Origin: Methylophilus sp. 13 | Lineage (GTDB): Bacteria > Pseudomonadota > Gammaproteobacteria > Burkholderiales > Methylophilaceae | Direction of reading: 5' to 3' | Length of the DNA stretch: 64,000 bases | NCBI RefSeq assembly: GCF_015354335.1 | Contig: NZ_JADKYR010000001.1 | Location: 434,001 to 498,000, forward strand | The notes under the pieces: generated by a model | Told to the model about the DNA's origin: nothing | Database searches by the model: none | Seen by the model: the letters and a program-made list of their open reading frames with translations, nothing else | Translations under genes and position numbers: made by a program | Shown here: in pieces, positions 22,491 to 31,327 of the stretch | How positions within the stretch are numbered: the first letter of the stretch is position 1 | Layout of the letters: every line of letters begins with the position of its first letter

Positions 22491-24122
22491 TCAGGTAAGG
22501 TCTGCCCGATTGCGCATCCAGTCTTGCAAGGCCTGTGCGGTCATCGGCTTGGCATATAAAAAGCCCTGCACAAAATCACAGCCCAGCGCCTTCAGATAAT
22601 CTGCCTGGGCTTCGGTTTCCACCCCCTCGGCCACAATCTGGTAATGCAGGTTTTTGCCCAACACCACAATGGCACTGATCACCGCCTCTGAGCGCTCTTT
22701 GCCCGGAATGTCATTCACAAAAGACCTATCCACTTTCAGGTAATCCCCCGGAATATCACGCAAATAAGCCAAGCAGGAATAGCCGGTGCCAAAGTCATCA
22801 ATCGCCAGTTTAATGCCGTGCTGTTTGAGTTTCTGCAGGCGCTCGTTGCCCGTGCAGTCGGCATGAATAAACGCACTCTCGGTCAGCTCGATTACCAGGC
22901 GCTCAGGCGCCAGGCCAGTCTCTTGCAGTACCAACAACACATATTCGGCAAAACAGGGAGTATTTAACTGCAAGGGGGAGACGTTGACCGAGACCTTGGC
23001 CCGACTCAATTCACCGGTAGTCCAGGAGGCCGCTTGTGCACACGCGGCTTTGAGTACCCAGGCACCCATGGGCACAATCAGCCCGGTCAACTCGGCCACA
23101 CCGATAAACTGATTCGGCGACACGACCCCACGCTCGGGATGTTGCCAGCGAATCAAGGCTTCAACGCCCACCAGTTTACCGGTCACAAAATCCAGCTGCG
23201 GTTGATACACCAGATAAAACGCTTCTTGCGCAATCGCAGCCTCCAGTTCACTGGCAAAAGCCAGGTCTTCTGGGGGCAACACCTGCTCATGCATCACCCC
23301 TTTGTGATAATAGGTCAAAGTCATCACAATGATGATTAAAATCAGTGCAGCAGTGACAATGACGGGCGTCAGGCGAAGATCGTTATCAAAAAAAACACCC
23401 ACCCCTCCCAAAACAATCGCGCATGTAATCAAGATGCAGACGATCCATCTCAGATGCTTGCCAGTGTCATCCAGCAACAACAGGTAACTCATGGGGGTAG
23501 CGGTGATCTGCCTTGCCAGCAAGGCCGCCGCACACAGCGAGCCACCAATGGTGGTCAACAGTGAGAGCTGACCGTAAGCGTGCGGAATATGATAGGCCCA
23601 GGCCAGCAAGCCGGTGACCGGCATCAAAACGGCAATACTCAGCAAGACCTGACTGGCGCGATTGAAATGGCGATGATGCAACACCGCTGCCAGCAACACC
23701 AACAAGGCCATGCCCAGATCAAAAACCATCTTATCGTGCTGGTCAGTGAACAATGTAGAGAGCGTCGCCCAGCCGTTGTTGAATGTGACGACGCTGCTTC
23801 TGACATAAAGTTGGCACAGAAAACCGGCAGCGACAATCAGGATCAGGCCACCAATCACGCGCTTTTGATGCCAAGTCTGGTACACCACCCCTAGGCTGGC
23901 GAGCATGAAAATCAGGTATGCACTGCTTTGCAGTAAAAACAGGCTTAGCGCAGGGTGTGTTGGCAAAAACGGTAGTCCCCACAACACAGTGACAATACTG
24001 ACAATTGCCAGCCAAGGAGCAAACTTTTGCACCGTTCTTAAAAACCGGTGCCGCATGTATAACTGCTGTGTTGAAGTTGCGTGATGACGCTCAGTAGACC
24101 AGTCAATACTGGAAACTGACAT
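22491..24122 (-). CDS. Membrane c-di-GMP phosphodiesterase (EAL), first of two paralogues
   Basis: 543 residues. About seven or eight hydrophobic helices fill residues 35-275, with no recognised sensor family (MASE-like). A complete EAL domain follows (about 285-540): VGVEALIRWQHP, VNVSPLQL, VIELTESAF, KLAIDDFGTGYSCL, LKVDRSFV, VAEGVETEAQ and QGFLYAKPM are all intact, so it should hydrolyse c-di-GMP. No GGDEF domain. It shares architecture and the helix start (MRHR..R.VQ) with the next gene; the two are tandem duplicates on the same strand. Confidence 0.93.
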   Translation of the reverse strand: MSVSSIDWSTERHHATSTQQLYMRHRFLRTVQKFAPWLAIVSIVTVLWGLPFLPTHPALSLFLLQSSAYLIFMLASLGVVYQTWHQKRVIGGLILIVAAGFLCQLYVRSSVVTFNNGWATLSTLFTDQHDKMVFDLGMALLVLLAAVLHHRHFNRASQVLLSIAVLMPVTGLLAWAYHIPHAYGQLSLLTTIGGSLCAAALLARQITATPMSYLLLLDDTGKHLRWIVCILITCAIVLGGVGVFFDNDLRLTPVIVTAALILIIIVMTLTYYHKGVMHEQVLPPEDLAFASELEAAIAQEAFYLVYQPQLDFVTGKLVGVEALIRWQHPERGVVSPNQFIGVAELTGLIVPMGAWVLKAACAQAASWTTGELSRAKVSVNVSPLQLNTPCFAEYVLLVLQETGLAPERLVIELTESAFIHADCTGNERLQKLKQHGIKLAIDDFGTGYSCLAYLRDIPGDYLKVDRSFVNDIPGKERSEAVISAIVVLGKNLHYQIVAEGVETEAQADYLKALGCDFVQGFLYAKPMTAQALQDWMRNRADLT

Positions 24123-24368
24123 AGTGCTCCCCCTAATCTTGATCTATTCTGATCCTGTGCGGGCACAGGCCATGTCATTCACTATAGGCGAAACGAATGG
24201 ATACCAAAGTAAAATAAAATGGCACATTTCTACTCTTTATATCAAATTAATTGGTACTCATGAGTGATTCGCTATAAAACAGATAGTTTTTATAGCAGAA
24301 TGGAAGCAAGCTAAACGAGGGAAAAAGTCCTGACCATGGGAGGTCAAGTCATGATCAGTCAATGCAAA

Positions 24369-26021
24369 TCAGGCGAGCGTTTCAGGTTGTGCCACAGAGA
24401 CCCATTGTGGCAGCGCATCGGCTTCAAGGGGTTTGGCATACAAAAAGCCTTGCACAATATCGCAGCCGATTGACTTGAGGAAATCAGCCTGTGCCTGGGT
24501 TTCTACCCCTTCGGCAATAATGCGGTAATCCAAGCTTTTGCCCAGGCTAACGATCGCCTGAATCACGGCTTCTGCTTTATTGTGACCAGGCAGCTCCATC
24601 ACGAATGAACGGTCTACCTTGAGATAATCGCCCGGAATATCACGCAAATAAGAGAGGCAGGAATAGCCAGTCCCAAAATCATCAATGGCCAGTTTGATGC
24701 CTGCTTCTTTGAGCTGATGCATCAGACGCGCATTCTCACCGTCATCCTGTACAAAAGAGCTTTCGGTCAACTCAATCACCAGCCGTTCTGGCGCGAGCCC
24801 GGTGTCTTGCAGAATCTGCATGATCTCTTCTACCAAAGTGCCAGACTTAAGTTGCAATGCAGAGACGTTGACAGACACCTCTATCTTGCCCAGCACCGGA
24901 TGATCCTTCCACTGAGCGGCCTGTGCACAGGCCGTTTGCATGATCCATTTGCCCAAAGGCACAATCAACCCGGTCAACTCAGCCACCCGAATGAATTTCT
25001 CCGGGGAAATAATGCCTTTTTCAGGATGGCGCCAGCGAACCAAGGCTTCCACCCCTTTCAGTTTGCCCGTCTTAAAATCGACCTGCGGCTGATACATCAT
25101 AAAAAACTGCTGATTATCCAGCGCGGTCTCGACCTGGCTAGCGAAATCCATATCGGTTGCGGGCAGTACCTTTTCGCTGACCTGCCCCTGGTGATAATAA
25201 GTCACCGACAGGGTATAAATGATGGCGATCAAGGAAACCAGCACCACGAGGGGCAAGCCGCGCATATTGTCACCAAACATCACACCGGCCCTGGCCAGCA
25301 AAATGGCGCAGATACTTAACAACAAGATACTGGAGCGAATCTGTTTACCGGTATCGTCCATCAGCAACAGGTAACTCATGGGCGGATGCGATGCCTGCTT
25401 GGCCAGCAAGCCAAACGCACAGAGCATGCCGCTCAATGTGGTCAGCGGTGACATCACACCATAAGGATTAGCAATGCCGCAAAGCAGCCCTAGCAACGGA
25501 ATCAAAGGAATCATGACCGCAATACACAGCATGCCCTGACTGGCAGCAACATAATGATGCCGCTGGAAAAGATAGGAGACTGCAATCAGACAGGCCAACA
25601 CACCACCGGCAATAAACTCCCAACTATTGGAAGGCGCATGCAGGCCGGTTTGGCCTGAGGCACGCAAGATGCTGGCGGTATCGTTAAAATCGGCGGCGTA
25701 AGGTGACAGTTGCACCACGAACAAACTGATGGTCACCAGCGACATGGTCAACATGGCCAGGTTGTTGCGGCCATTTTCGAGCAGCAGATTGTAGCTGACC
25801 AAAATAAAGGTCAGGTAAGTCAACAATTGCGCGAGCCAGATATTGTTATCTACATCCAGCAAATAATGAGGAAAACCTAACAAGCCGCACACCATGCTGG
25901 TCATCGCCAGAAAATGCGTATTGTCTTGCACCTTTCGGACAAGACGATGCCGCATAAACTGCCGCTGTGTGGTGTTTTCGTTGAGTGGCGCTGCCAGCTC
26001 GCCAATCCCGTTCTGACTCAT
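24369..26021 (-). CDS. Membrane c-di-GMP phosphodiesterase (EAL), second paralogue
   Basis: 550 residues. Multi-helix membrane part (about 35-275) followed by an intact EAL domain (KGVEALVRWRHP, VNVSALQLK, VIELTESSF, KLAIDDFGTGYSCLSYLRDI, VDRSFVMELPG, IAEGVETQAQ, QGFLYAKPL). Identity to the protein at 22491 is high in the EAL part (IPGDYLKVDRSFV shared) and the segment PMSYLLLMDDTGK is shared near the end of the membrane part. The ATG at 26021 follows AAGGG; a TTG at 26027 is less likely. A 246-base gap separates the paralogues, so each may have its own promoter. Confidence 0.93.
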   Translation of the reverse strand: MSQNGIGELAAPLNENTTQRQFMRHRLVRKVQDNTHFLAMTSMVCGLLGFPHYLLDVDNNIWLAQLLTYLTFILVSYNLLLENGRNNLAMLTMSLVTISLFVVQLSPYAADFNDTASILRASGQTGLHAPSNSWEFIAGGVLACLIAVSYLFQRHHYVAASQGMLCIAVMIPLIPLLGLLCGIANPYGVMSPLTTLSGMLCAFGLLAKQASHPPMSYLLLMDDTGKQIRSSILLLSICAILLARAGVMFGDNMRGLPLVVLVSLIAIIYTLSVTYYHQGQVSEKVLPATDMDFASQVETALDNQQFFMMYQPQVDFKTGKLKGVEALVRWRHPEKGIISPEKFIRVAELTGLIVPLGKWIMQTACAQAAQWKDHPVLGKIEVSVNVSALQLKSGTLVEEIMQILQDTGLAPERLVIELTESSFVQDDGENARLMHQLKEAGIKLAIDDFGTGYSCLSYLRDIPGDYLKVDRSFVMELPGHNKAEAVIQAIVSLGKSLDYRIIAEGVETQAQADFLKSIGCDIVQGFLYAKPLEADALPQWVSVAQPETLA

Positions 26022-26192
26022 TATCAACCCTTAAAAACCTTGACGACTCAATGTTGCGCACATGTTAAAAAACATGTGTGAGCAATGTCATTAAACCTTA
26101 AAACTTACCTGTTTTAACGGTCAATAAAGGGGATATATTTAGAGCAGATTTAAAATAAGCTGGTCTCGCCGGTCGCAATCACCACGCACGAA

Positions 26193-26471
26193 TCAAGCCG
26201 CTTCTAATACACGCTGCATGCCATCCGCACTGTTACGGGTATAAACGACTTTGAGTCCGCGCTTATGTGCGACATGCTTGATGCGGTACATCATGGAATG
26301 ATTGAGCCAGCCGGTGACCAGCACAATCACGTTGACGTTAACAGGTAACTCGCGCTTGACGTCGCCGGGTTTTCTGCCCGTCCAGTGATCAATTTTATCA
26401 ATCCCCTGCGCGTGCAACACCTGTTTGATGCCCTCTATACGGTCACCACCAATGACTAATGCTTTTGACAT
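26193..26471 (-). CDS. DUF2325 small protein
   Basis: 92 residues, cytoplasmic. ALVIGGDRIEGIKQVLHAQGI at the start is a Rossmann-like turn, and VIVLVTGWLNHSMMYRIKHVA in the middle is the conserved core of DUF2325. Function is not established. ATG 26471 with AGGAG. It lies just after a terminator hairpin behind sbp2, so it is expressed at a reduced level from that operon or from its own promoter. Its company with sulfate-binding genes suggests a sulfur-stress role (inference). Confidence 0.85.
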   Translation of the reverse strand: MSKALVIGGDRIEGIKQVLHAQGIDKIDHWTGRKPGDVKRELPVNVNVIVLVTGWLNHSMMYRIKHVAHKRGLKVVYTRNSADGMQRVLEAA

Positions 26472-26495
26472 GAAACATTCTCCTGTTGTAGAGAA

Positions 26496-26526
26496 AGAAA
26501 AAGGCATTGGGTAAATGCCTTTTTCT
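26496..26526 (-). terminator. Terminator-like hairpin between sbp2 and DUF2325
   Basis: AGAAAAAGGCATT (26496-26508) and AATGCCTTTTTCT (26514-26526) pair perfectly across a 5-base loop. On the minus strand it ends in a T-tract, 25 bases after the sbp2 stop and 25 before the next ATG, so it could be an intra-operon attenuating terminator. Confidence 0.82.
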
Positions 26527-26551
26527 AAAATGAACTGCTGAATTTCAATGC

Positions 26552-27559
26552 TTACTTCTGGTAAATCTCGTCGAATACACCACCATCGGCAAAGTGTGTT
26601 TTCTGCGCCTTTTGCCAACCACCAAACGCTTCGTCAATCTTGATCAAATTGACTTTAGGAAACTGTTTTTCATATTTTTTGGCCACAGATTCCAGCGTCG
26701 GACGATAGTAGTTTTTGGCTGCAATTTCCTGGCCCTCTTCACTGTACAAGTATTCCAGATACGCTTTGGATACCGCTTCAGTGCCATGACGCTTGGCATT
26801 CTTGTCGACAACAGTCACCGGTGGCTCAGCCAGAATAGACAGTGAAGGCACGACCAGATCAAACTTATCCGGCCCCAGCTCCTTGAGCGCGAGGAAAGCC
26901 TCGTTTTCCCAAGCCAGCAACACGTCGCCAATACCACGCTCCACAAAGGTGGTGGTTGCGCCACGCGCACCGCTATCTAACACCGGCACGTTTTTAAACA
27001 GTTTTTTCAAAAACTCTTTGGCTTTAGCCTCGTCGTTATTGTTTTGCTTGAGCGCATAACCGTAGGCCGCCAGGTAGTTCCAACGCGCCCCGCCAGAAGT
27101 TTTGGGGTTAGGGGTAATCACCGAGGTGCCTGGTTTCACCAAGTCACTCCAGTCCTTGATGTTTTTCGGGTTGCCTTTACGCACCAGAAACACAATAGTC
27201 GAGGTATAAGGCGAACTGTTGTGCGGCAGACGTTTCTGCCAGTCCGGGCCAAACAAGCGGCCTTTGCTGCCAATCTCGTCAATGTCATAAGACAAGGCCA
27301 GCGTCACCACATCGGCCTGCAGGCCATCAATGACGGAACGTGCCTGCTTGCCAGAGCCCCCATGTGACTGCTTGACGATGACGTTATCACCCGTCTTGGC
27401 TTTCCAATATTTGGCAAAGGCTTCGTTGTAGTCTTGATACAACTCACGCGTCGGGTCGTAAGACACATTGAGCAGATTCACATCGGCCGCCCAAACAGCC
27501 AACGGGGCAACTAAGGTCGCGACGACAAAAAGCTGCTTAATTTTTTGATGAAGTTTCAT
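26552..27559 (-). CDS. Periplasmic sulfate-binding protein (second copy)
   Basis: 335 residues. Signal peptide about 1-24 ([13 protein letters not shown]). The mature start [20 protein letters not shown] and sulfate loop [20 protein letters not shown] are diagnostic. Compared with the sbp at 14735 it is clearly homologous but well diverged ([22 protein letters not shown] is the best conserved stretch). No permease or ATPase is next to it, so it probably docks on the same CysTWA or serves a different oxyanion. RBS AAAGGA. It follows the outer-membrane protein gene by 14 bases. Confidence 0.94.
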   Translation of the reverse strand: MKLHQKIKQLFVVATLVAPLAVWAADVNLLNVSYDPTRELYQDYNEAFAKYWKAKTGDNVIVKQSHGGSGKQARSVIDGLQADVVTLALSYDIDEIGSKGRLFGPDWQKRLPHNSSPYTSTIVFLVRKGNPKNIKDWSDLVKPGTSVITPNPKTSGGARWNYLAAYGYALKQNNNDEAKAKEFLKKLFKNVPVLDSGARGATTTFVERGIGDVLLAWENEAFLALKELGPDKFDLVVPSLSILAEPPVTVVDKNAKRHGTEAVSKAYLEYLYSEEGQEIAAKNYYRPTLESVAKKYEKQFPKVNLIKIDEAFGGWQKAQKTHFADGGVFDEIYQK

Positions 27560-27573
27560 GTATATCCTTTAAG

Positions 27574-29304
27574 CTAGAAGCCCAGCAGGGTCAATTCTGT
27601 GTAGAAAAAGTCTGAGCTCAGTGAGCGCGTAGGGTCATTGTTGTTTGAAGCAATCTTGATTGCATCTTTGACAAAATCACCGGCCCAGAAGTGTGCGTAG
27701 CCTAAATTGAGTGAGGCGTACTGATTCAAGGGGAAGCGAATTCTCAAATCAACCTCCTTACCCAAATCTGTCCCAGAGCGACCACTGACATCTTGTAAGT
27801 TACTCCCAGCAGACCAGCTGGCGGTTGCATCATCCAATCGATACCAGCTAAAGCCTGTATCAACCTTTACATTCTCCAAAAATGGGACTTTAGGATCGAA
27901 CTCTGCCCGCACTTTGGTCGCACGAATATTGTTCATTTGAATGTAGTCATTGTTAGACCAGGGACGGGCAAAACCAAACAAGCGATCAAAGCCCTGATTG
28001 TCAGAGGTGTCTCTGGAACTACTACCGCCAGAAACATGATCACCAGTCGCTACACCGTAAGAGGCACTAAAACGGGGTTTCCAAAGATGTTTGTTAAAGG
28101 TATACCCGACCTCAGCGTTGTAGGCATAAGCATCTTGATCAACAGTAATATACCGGCCATTAGCTAAAGAGAGTGATTGCGCGCTGCTCGTCACAAAGCG
28201 TTGTACATGCCCCCACTGCTTGTTATAGCTCACATCAAAGTCCCACTGTGTGCCAGGCAAGATGCCGAAAACGCGAATACCGCCCGTACTAATTTCGCGA
28301 TCCACTTGTGCCTGTGCCTGTCTTACCGCGTTATACCAGGCACGATTAGCGTACTCCACACCATTGCCGTCATACTTGACCCTGCTACCATCCTGCTTCA
28401 AGTAAAAGTAGTATGGCTGAATGGTGACGTACTCAGACCAGCCACGCCAATCACCTACCAAGCCATAAAAGTGCTGGGCATGATCAACTTGATCTAATTG
28501 ATTAGCAAACCGTTGTACCGGTTGCACTGCGAAGGCTTCCAGTTGCCAGTCATTTTTCTTTTCACCGATATTGGCGCGTATACCCTGGAATGAGTTCGTC
28601 GTGTTACGCCACTCGTTGCGCGCAATCAGACGACGATCCAGATCTTCCCAGGCCAAGCGGCCACCGCGCACCCAAAATGGACGGCTATTGCCTAAATCAT
28701 CTTTGCCAAAAATGCTCTCTTTAAAATAGAGCTCCAAGTAGCCTTGGATGAAGTCCGCATGGTCGATATCTTTGGGGTCATTAGAAATTCGCGGGTCGCT
28801 AAAACCGTTGTAATCGCTGTGATTCCGGCGGGAGTCCTGCACCTCCACTGCAAAACGGAAAGGATCCAGGATATTCTTCAAGCCCAGGTAAGCCCGTGTA
28901 CGCAACAAAATAGGTTCATCAATGTTTTCTTGTGCACGACGGAAGTCATTTTGGCGGCTTTCAAAACGCGCACGATGTTCAAAGCCGATATCCAGCCAAT
29001 CCACATCAGCGAAGGAATCATAATCCTTAAGCCAGGTTTTATTCAGCTGCCTGACATAGCGAGGTGGCTCGGTTTCTTTTTGTGTGCCATAGCTGCGACG
29101 TTCAACGTAATAACCATTTGCAGCTTTGGCAGCGGCCTTTTCCTCAGCTTTAATCTCTGCAAGGCGTGCCTTGATCTTTTTCTGCTGCTCAGTATCCTCT
29201 ACTTGTGTCTCTGCAAGCGGTGCCTCTTCTGCCAAGGCCACGCCACTACCCAACCACCACAAGCTTGCGGTCGCCAGTGCGAGACTCATTTTTTTTAATT
29301 GCAT
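27574..29304 (-). CDS. AlgE-like outer membrane beta-barrel (alginate export family)
   Basis: 576 residues. Signal peptide about 1-25 (WWLGSGVALA), a charged helical linker (KKIKARLAEIKAEEKAAAK), then a large barrel typical of the alginate-export family: DWLDIGFEHRARFESRQNDF, LRTRAYLGLKNILDPFRFAVEVQDSR, GRLAWEDLDRRLIARNEWRN and a C-terminal FFYTELTLLGF. There are no alginate genes nearby, so alginate export is unlikely; its operon position between YezD-like and sbp2 points to a pore for a sulfur-containing anion. This is inference. RBS GGGAG. Confidence 0.85.
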   Translation of the reverse strand: MQLKKMSLALATASLWWLGSGVALAEEAPLAETQVEDTEQQKKIKARLAEIKAEEKAAAKAANGYYVERRSYGTQKETEPPRYVRQLNKTWLKDYDSFADVDWLDIGFEHRARFESRQNDFRRAQENIDEPILLRTRAYLGLKNILDPFRFAVEVQDSRRNHSDYNGFSDPRISNDPKDIDHADFIQGYLELYFKESIFGKDDLGNSRPFWVRGGRLAWEDLDRRLIARNEWRNTTNSFQGIRANIGEKKNDWQLEAFAVQPVQRFANQLDQVDHAQHFYGLVGDWRGWSEYVTIQPYYFYLKQDGSRVKYDGNGVEYANRAWYNAVRQAQAQVDREISTGGIRVFGILPGTQWDFDVSYNKQWGHVQRFVTSSAQSLSLANGRYITVDQDAYAYNAEVGYTFNKHLWKPRFSASYGVATGDHVSGGSSSRDTSDNQGFDRLFGFARPWSNNDYIQMNNIRATKVRAEFDPKVPFLENVKVDTGFSWYRLDDATASWSAGSNLQDVSGRSGTDLGKEVDLRIRFPLNQYASLNLGYAHFWAGDFVKDAIKIASNNNDPTRSLSSDFFYTELTLLGF

Positions 29305-29364
29305 GTAATTCTCCCGAAATTGAATGACTTCCAGCGGCCTGGTCAGTGTTTACTAAACTATTAA

Positions 29365-29559
29365 TTACTTTTTGGATTTGGTTTGATGATCAAAGCGGAC
29401 TTTTTCGCGTCGCTCAATTTGCGTCACCCGGCCATCGTGTATCGTGATTTCGATGGAACCATAGCCAGTATCCTGCTGTACCGCAGTGATCGCGGAAGCA
29501 ACCACCGCCAACACTGCGGAATCTGCTGCGCTCTCAGTTTTGTGTTGTTCTGTAGACAT
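29365..29559 (-). CDS. YezD-family small protein (DUF2292)
   Basis: 64 residues, cytoplasmic. The C-terminal half YGSIEITIHDGRVTQIERREKVRFD matches the DUF2292/YezD core (a beta hairpin). Such proteins recur next to sulfur-assimilation genes in many bacteria but have no established activity. ATG at 29559 follows GAGAGG; upstream GTG codons at 29571 and 29574 are unlikely starts. First gene of the sbp2 operon. Confidence 0.86.
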   Translation of the reverse strand: MSTEQHKTESAADSAVLAVVASAITAVQQDTGYGSIEITIHDGRVTQIERREKVRFDHQTKSKK

Positions 29560-29602
29560 GCTGCCTCTCACCACATTGAATTAACAGCATTATTTCAGAC
29601 TA

Positions 29603-29618
29603 TTTATATTTTAAAAAA
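29603..29618 (-). promoter_or_regulatory. AT-rich motif upstream of the sbp2 operon
   Basis: TTTATATTTTAAAAAA, nearly the same as TTTATATTTTTAAAAA upstream of sbp at 15758. The two sites lie 44 and 43 bases before their first ATGs. Confidence 0.35.
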
Positions 29619-29664
29619 TAATTATTCGTTATTTTTATATTACTTTTAGCTATATAAGGAGTAA

Positions 29665-29690
29665 AAAAATCCCGCATCACTGCGGGATTT
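29665..29690 (-). terminator. Terminator of the porin gene
   Basis: ATCCCGCA (29669-29676) pairs with TGCGGGAT (29681-29688); on the minus strand it is followed by a long T-tract. Confidence 0.88.
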
Positions 29691-29715
29691 GAGTTTGAGA
29701 TTCGTACGGAAAAAG

Positions 29716-31176
29716 TTAGAAGTTGTACTGTACCTGTACACGCAGAGCATCGGCGGTGAAGCTTTGATAATCCAGAGTATTAGCACGATTACCCGTAACC
29801 AGATTGTTACGCTTCATGCGGTGATACTCAGCCATAATTTCAACTTCTGGTGCCAATTGCCACTCAAGACCCAACTCCCAATCGTTAACATGGTTTTGTG
29901 GGGCGTTGGTTTCGGCTTTGTTATAACCATCAAAATATTGCCATTTAATAAATGGAATTAAAGTGCCATTTGTTTCCAAGAACTGGAAATTGTCGATTTT
30001 GTACATGGCTTGTACATAACCACCTTGTAAATGCTTTTCTTCAATCCTGTTTTGTGCGATATCCAAGCCTGGTGTGGTACCCCAGTTCCATTCAGCTTGT
30101 AAACCAAATGGTTGTGGATACATGATAAAGCTGACACCAACGCGCTCGTCTTTAAAACCATTACGATTGGCACCATTCACACCACCATCAATAAACGGAA
30201 TAGCGGTACCACTGCTTACCCCTCCATTGGAGCTGATATTAGTTGCAGAACTTGCAACCGCGCCACCGGTGAAATTGTAGCGCCCAGTAGTCACTGCATA
30301 CTGACCATGATAACCCTGAATACCTGCTTCATAAATCTGACCAGACTCGGTTTTCCATGGATAAGTCGCGCGAGCAACTACATGATAATTGTCGTTAACA
30401 TCGCTTCGGTTAGCTCCCTGGCCATTATAAAAGCCACCACCAAACATACCGTAGTTACCAGAGTGCTTAAGACCCTTATCATTAATCTCTTTGAACAATG
30501 CCTGGATATTTTCAGGTGTGTAGTAGTAGAAAACACCAGTATCACGTTCGTCGCGAACCGCACTGTTCAACGCGTCTACACGATCCATCGCCAAACGGTT
30601 TGAAGAGGATTGCAAGTTCTCAAAGCCATAAGGCACTTTAGATTGACCTACACGCACGCGGTGTACTTTGGCTTTATCAATATTGATGTCACCGTAAGCA
30701 TCACGCAATTGTGCAATGTTGTTGGTGCCACTGGCTGATGAAGCAAAGTCTGGTTGAATGTAGTAGCTCAAATGATCGCCATAATCACCAAAAACAATGA
30801 TACGTGCACGGCGGATCAAGAAATTCTTATCAGGGTTGATTGATGAATCTGTACCAACTGAGCGGTCCGACCATAAATCAACAGGATTTCTTGGATTATC
30901 GCCGTCATCACCAATCATTTTGGTCACACGGTTCTGAACATAACCACGGATATTTACATGGCTAGTCCAGTTTTTCTTTTCTTTTTTCTTCTGGACTTCA
31001 ACTTCGTTGTCACGGCCTTTCATAAGCAAGGCACCTTCTTCTTCAGTAAGTACGCCTTTGGCGACCAATGCCTGCACGAGATCAATGTTGGAATCTGCCA
31101 TTGCGGTCAGTGATAAACCTGCAAGCAAGCCACCAGCCAACGCCGCAGATAAAATGCGGTGTAATTTTGAATTCAT
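29716..31176 (-). CDS. OprP/OprO-type porin
   Basis: 486 residues. Signal peptide about 1-26 (LAGLSLTAMA), then an N-terminal helical segment (DLVQALVAKGVLTEEEGALLM) and a Lys/Glu linker typical of the phosphate-selective porin O/P family, then a barrel with GYVQNRVTKM, FLIRRARIIVFGDYGDHLSYYIQPDF, RVRVGQSKVPYGFENLQSSSNRL and a C-terminal LRVQVQYNF. It probably carries small anions across the outer membrane. The location beside sulfate genes leaves open sulfate rather than phosphate. ATG 31176 follows GGGA. It is a single-gene transcript with its own terminator. Confidence 0.9.
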   Translation of the reverse strand: MNSKLHRILSAALAGGLLAGLSLTAMADSNIDLVQALVAKGVLTEEEGALLMKGRDNEVEVQKKKEKKNWTSHVNIRGYVQNRVTKMIGDDGDNPRNPVDLWSDRSVGTDSSINPDKNFLIRRARIIVFGDYGDHLSYYIQPDFASSASGTNNIAQLRDAYGDINIDKAKVHRVRVGQSKVPYGFENLQSSSNRLAMDRVDALNSAVRDERDTGVFYYYTPENIQALFKEINDKGLKHSGNYGMFGGGFYNGQGANRSDVNDNYHVVARATYPWKTESGQIYEAGIQGYHGQYAVTTGRYNFTGGAVASSATNISSNGGVSSGTAIPFIDGGVNGANRNGFKDERVGVSFIMYPQPFGLQAEWNWGTTPGLDIAQNRIEEKHLQGGYVQAMYKIDNFQFLETNGTLIPFIKWQYFDGYNKAETNAPQNHVNDWELGLEWQLAPEVEIMAEYHRMKRNNLVTGNRANTLDYQSFTADALRVQVQYNF

Positions 31177-31284
31177 AAATTTTCCCTGATTGAATATTTC
31201 TATAAACAACGGGGCGTATTTTGAAGAACAAATATGACACTTTAATGACAAACCTTACATATTTCTTACAGCGGACTAGTATAA

Positions 31285-31312
31285 AAAAAGCCACCTTTAA
31301 AGGTGGCTTTTT
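31285..31312. terminator. Bidirectional-type terminator after lysS
   Basis: AAAAAGCCACCTTT (31285-31298) and AAAGGTGGCTTTTT (31299-31312) form a perfect 14-bp inverted repeat. It lies just after the lysS stop. Confidence 0.9.
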
Positions 31313-31327
31313 CACATTATCTCTGAG

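Noticed and set aside
27574-29304. Interpretation as an alginate exporter
   Set aside because: No alginate polymerase, epimerase or lyase gene is near; the sulfate-binding neighbours argue for another substrate. Kept only as a family label.
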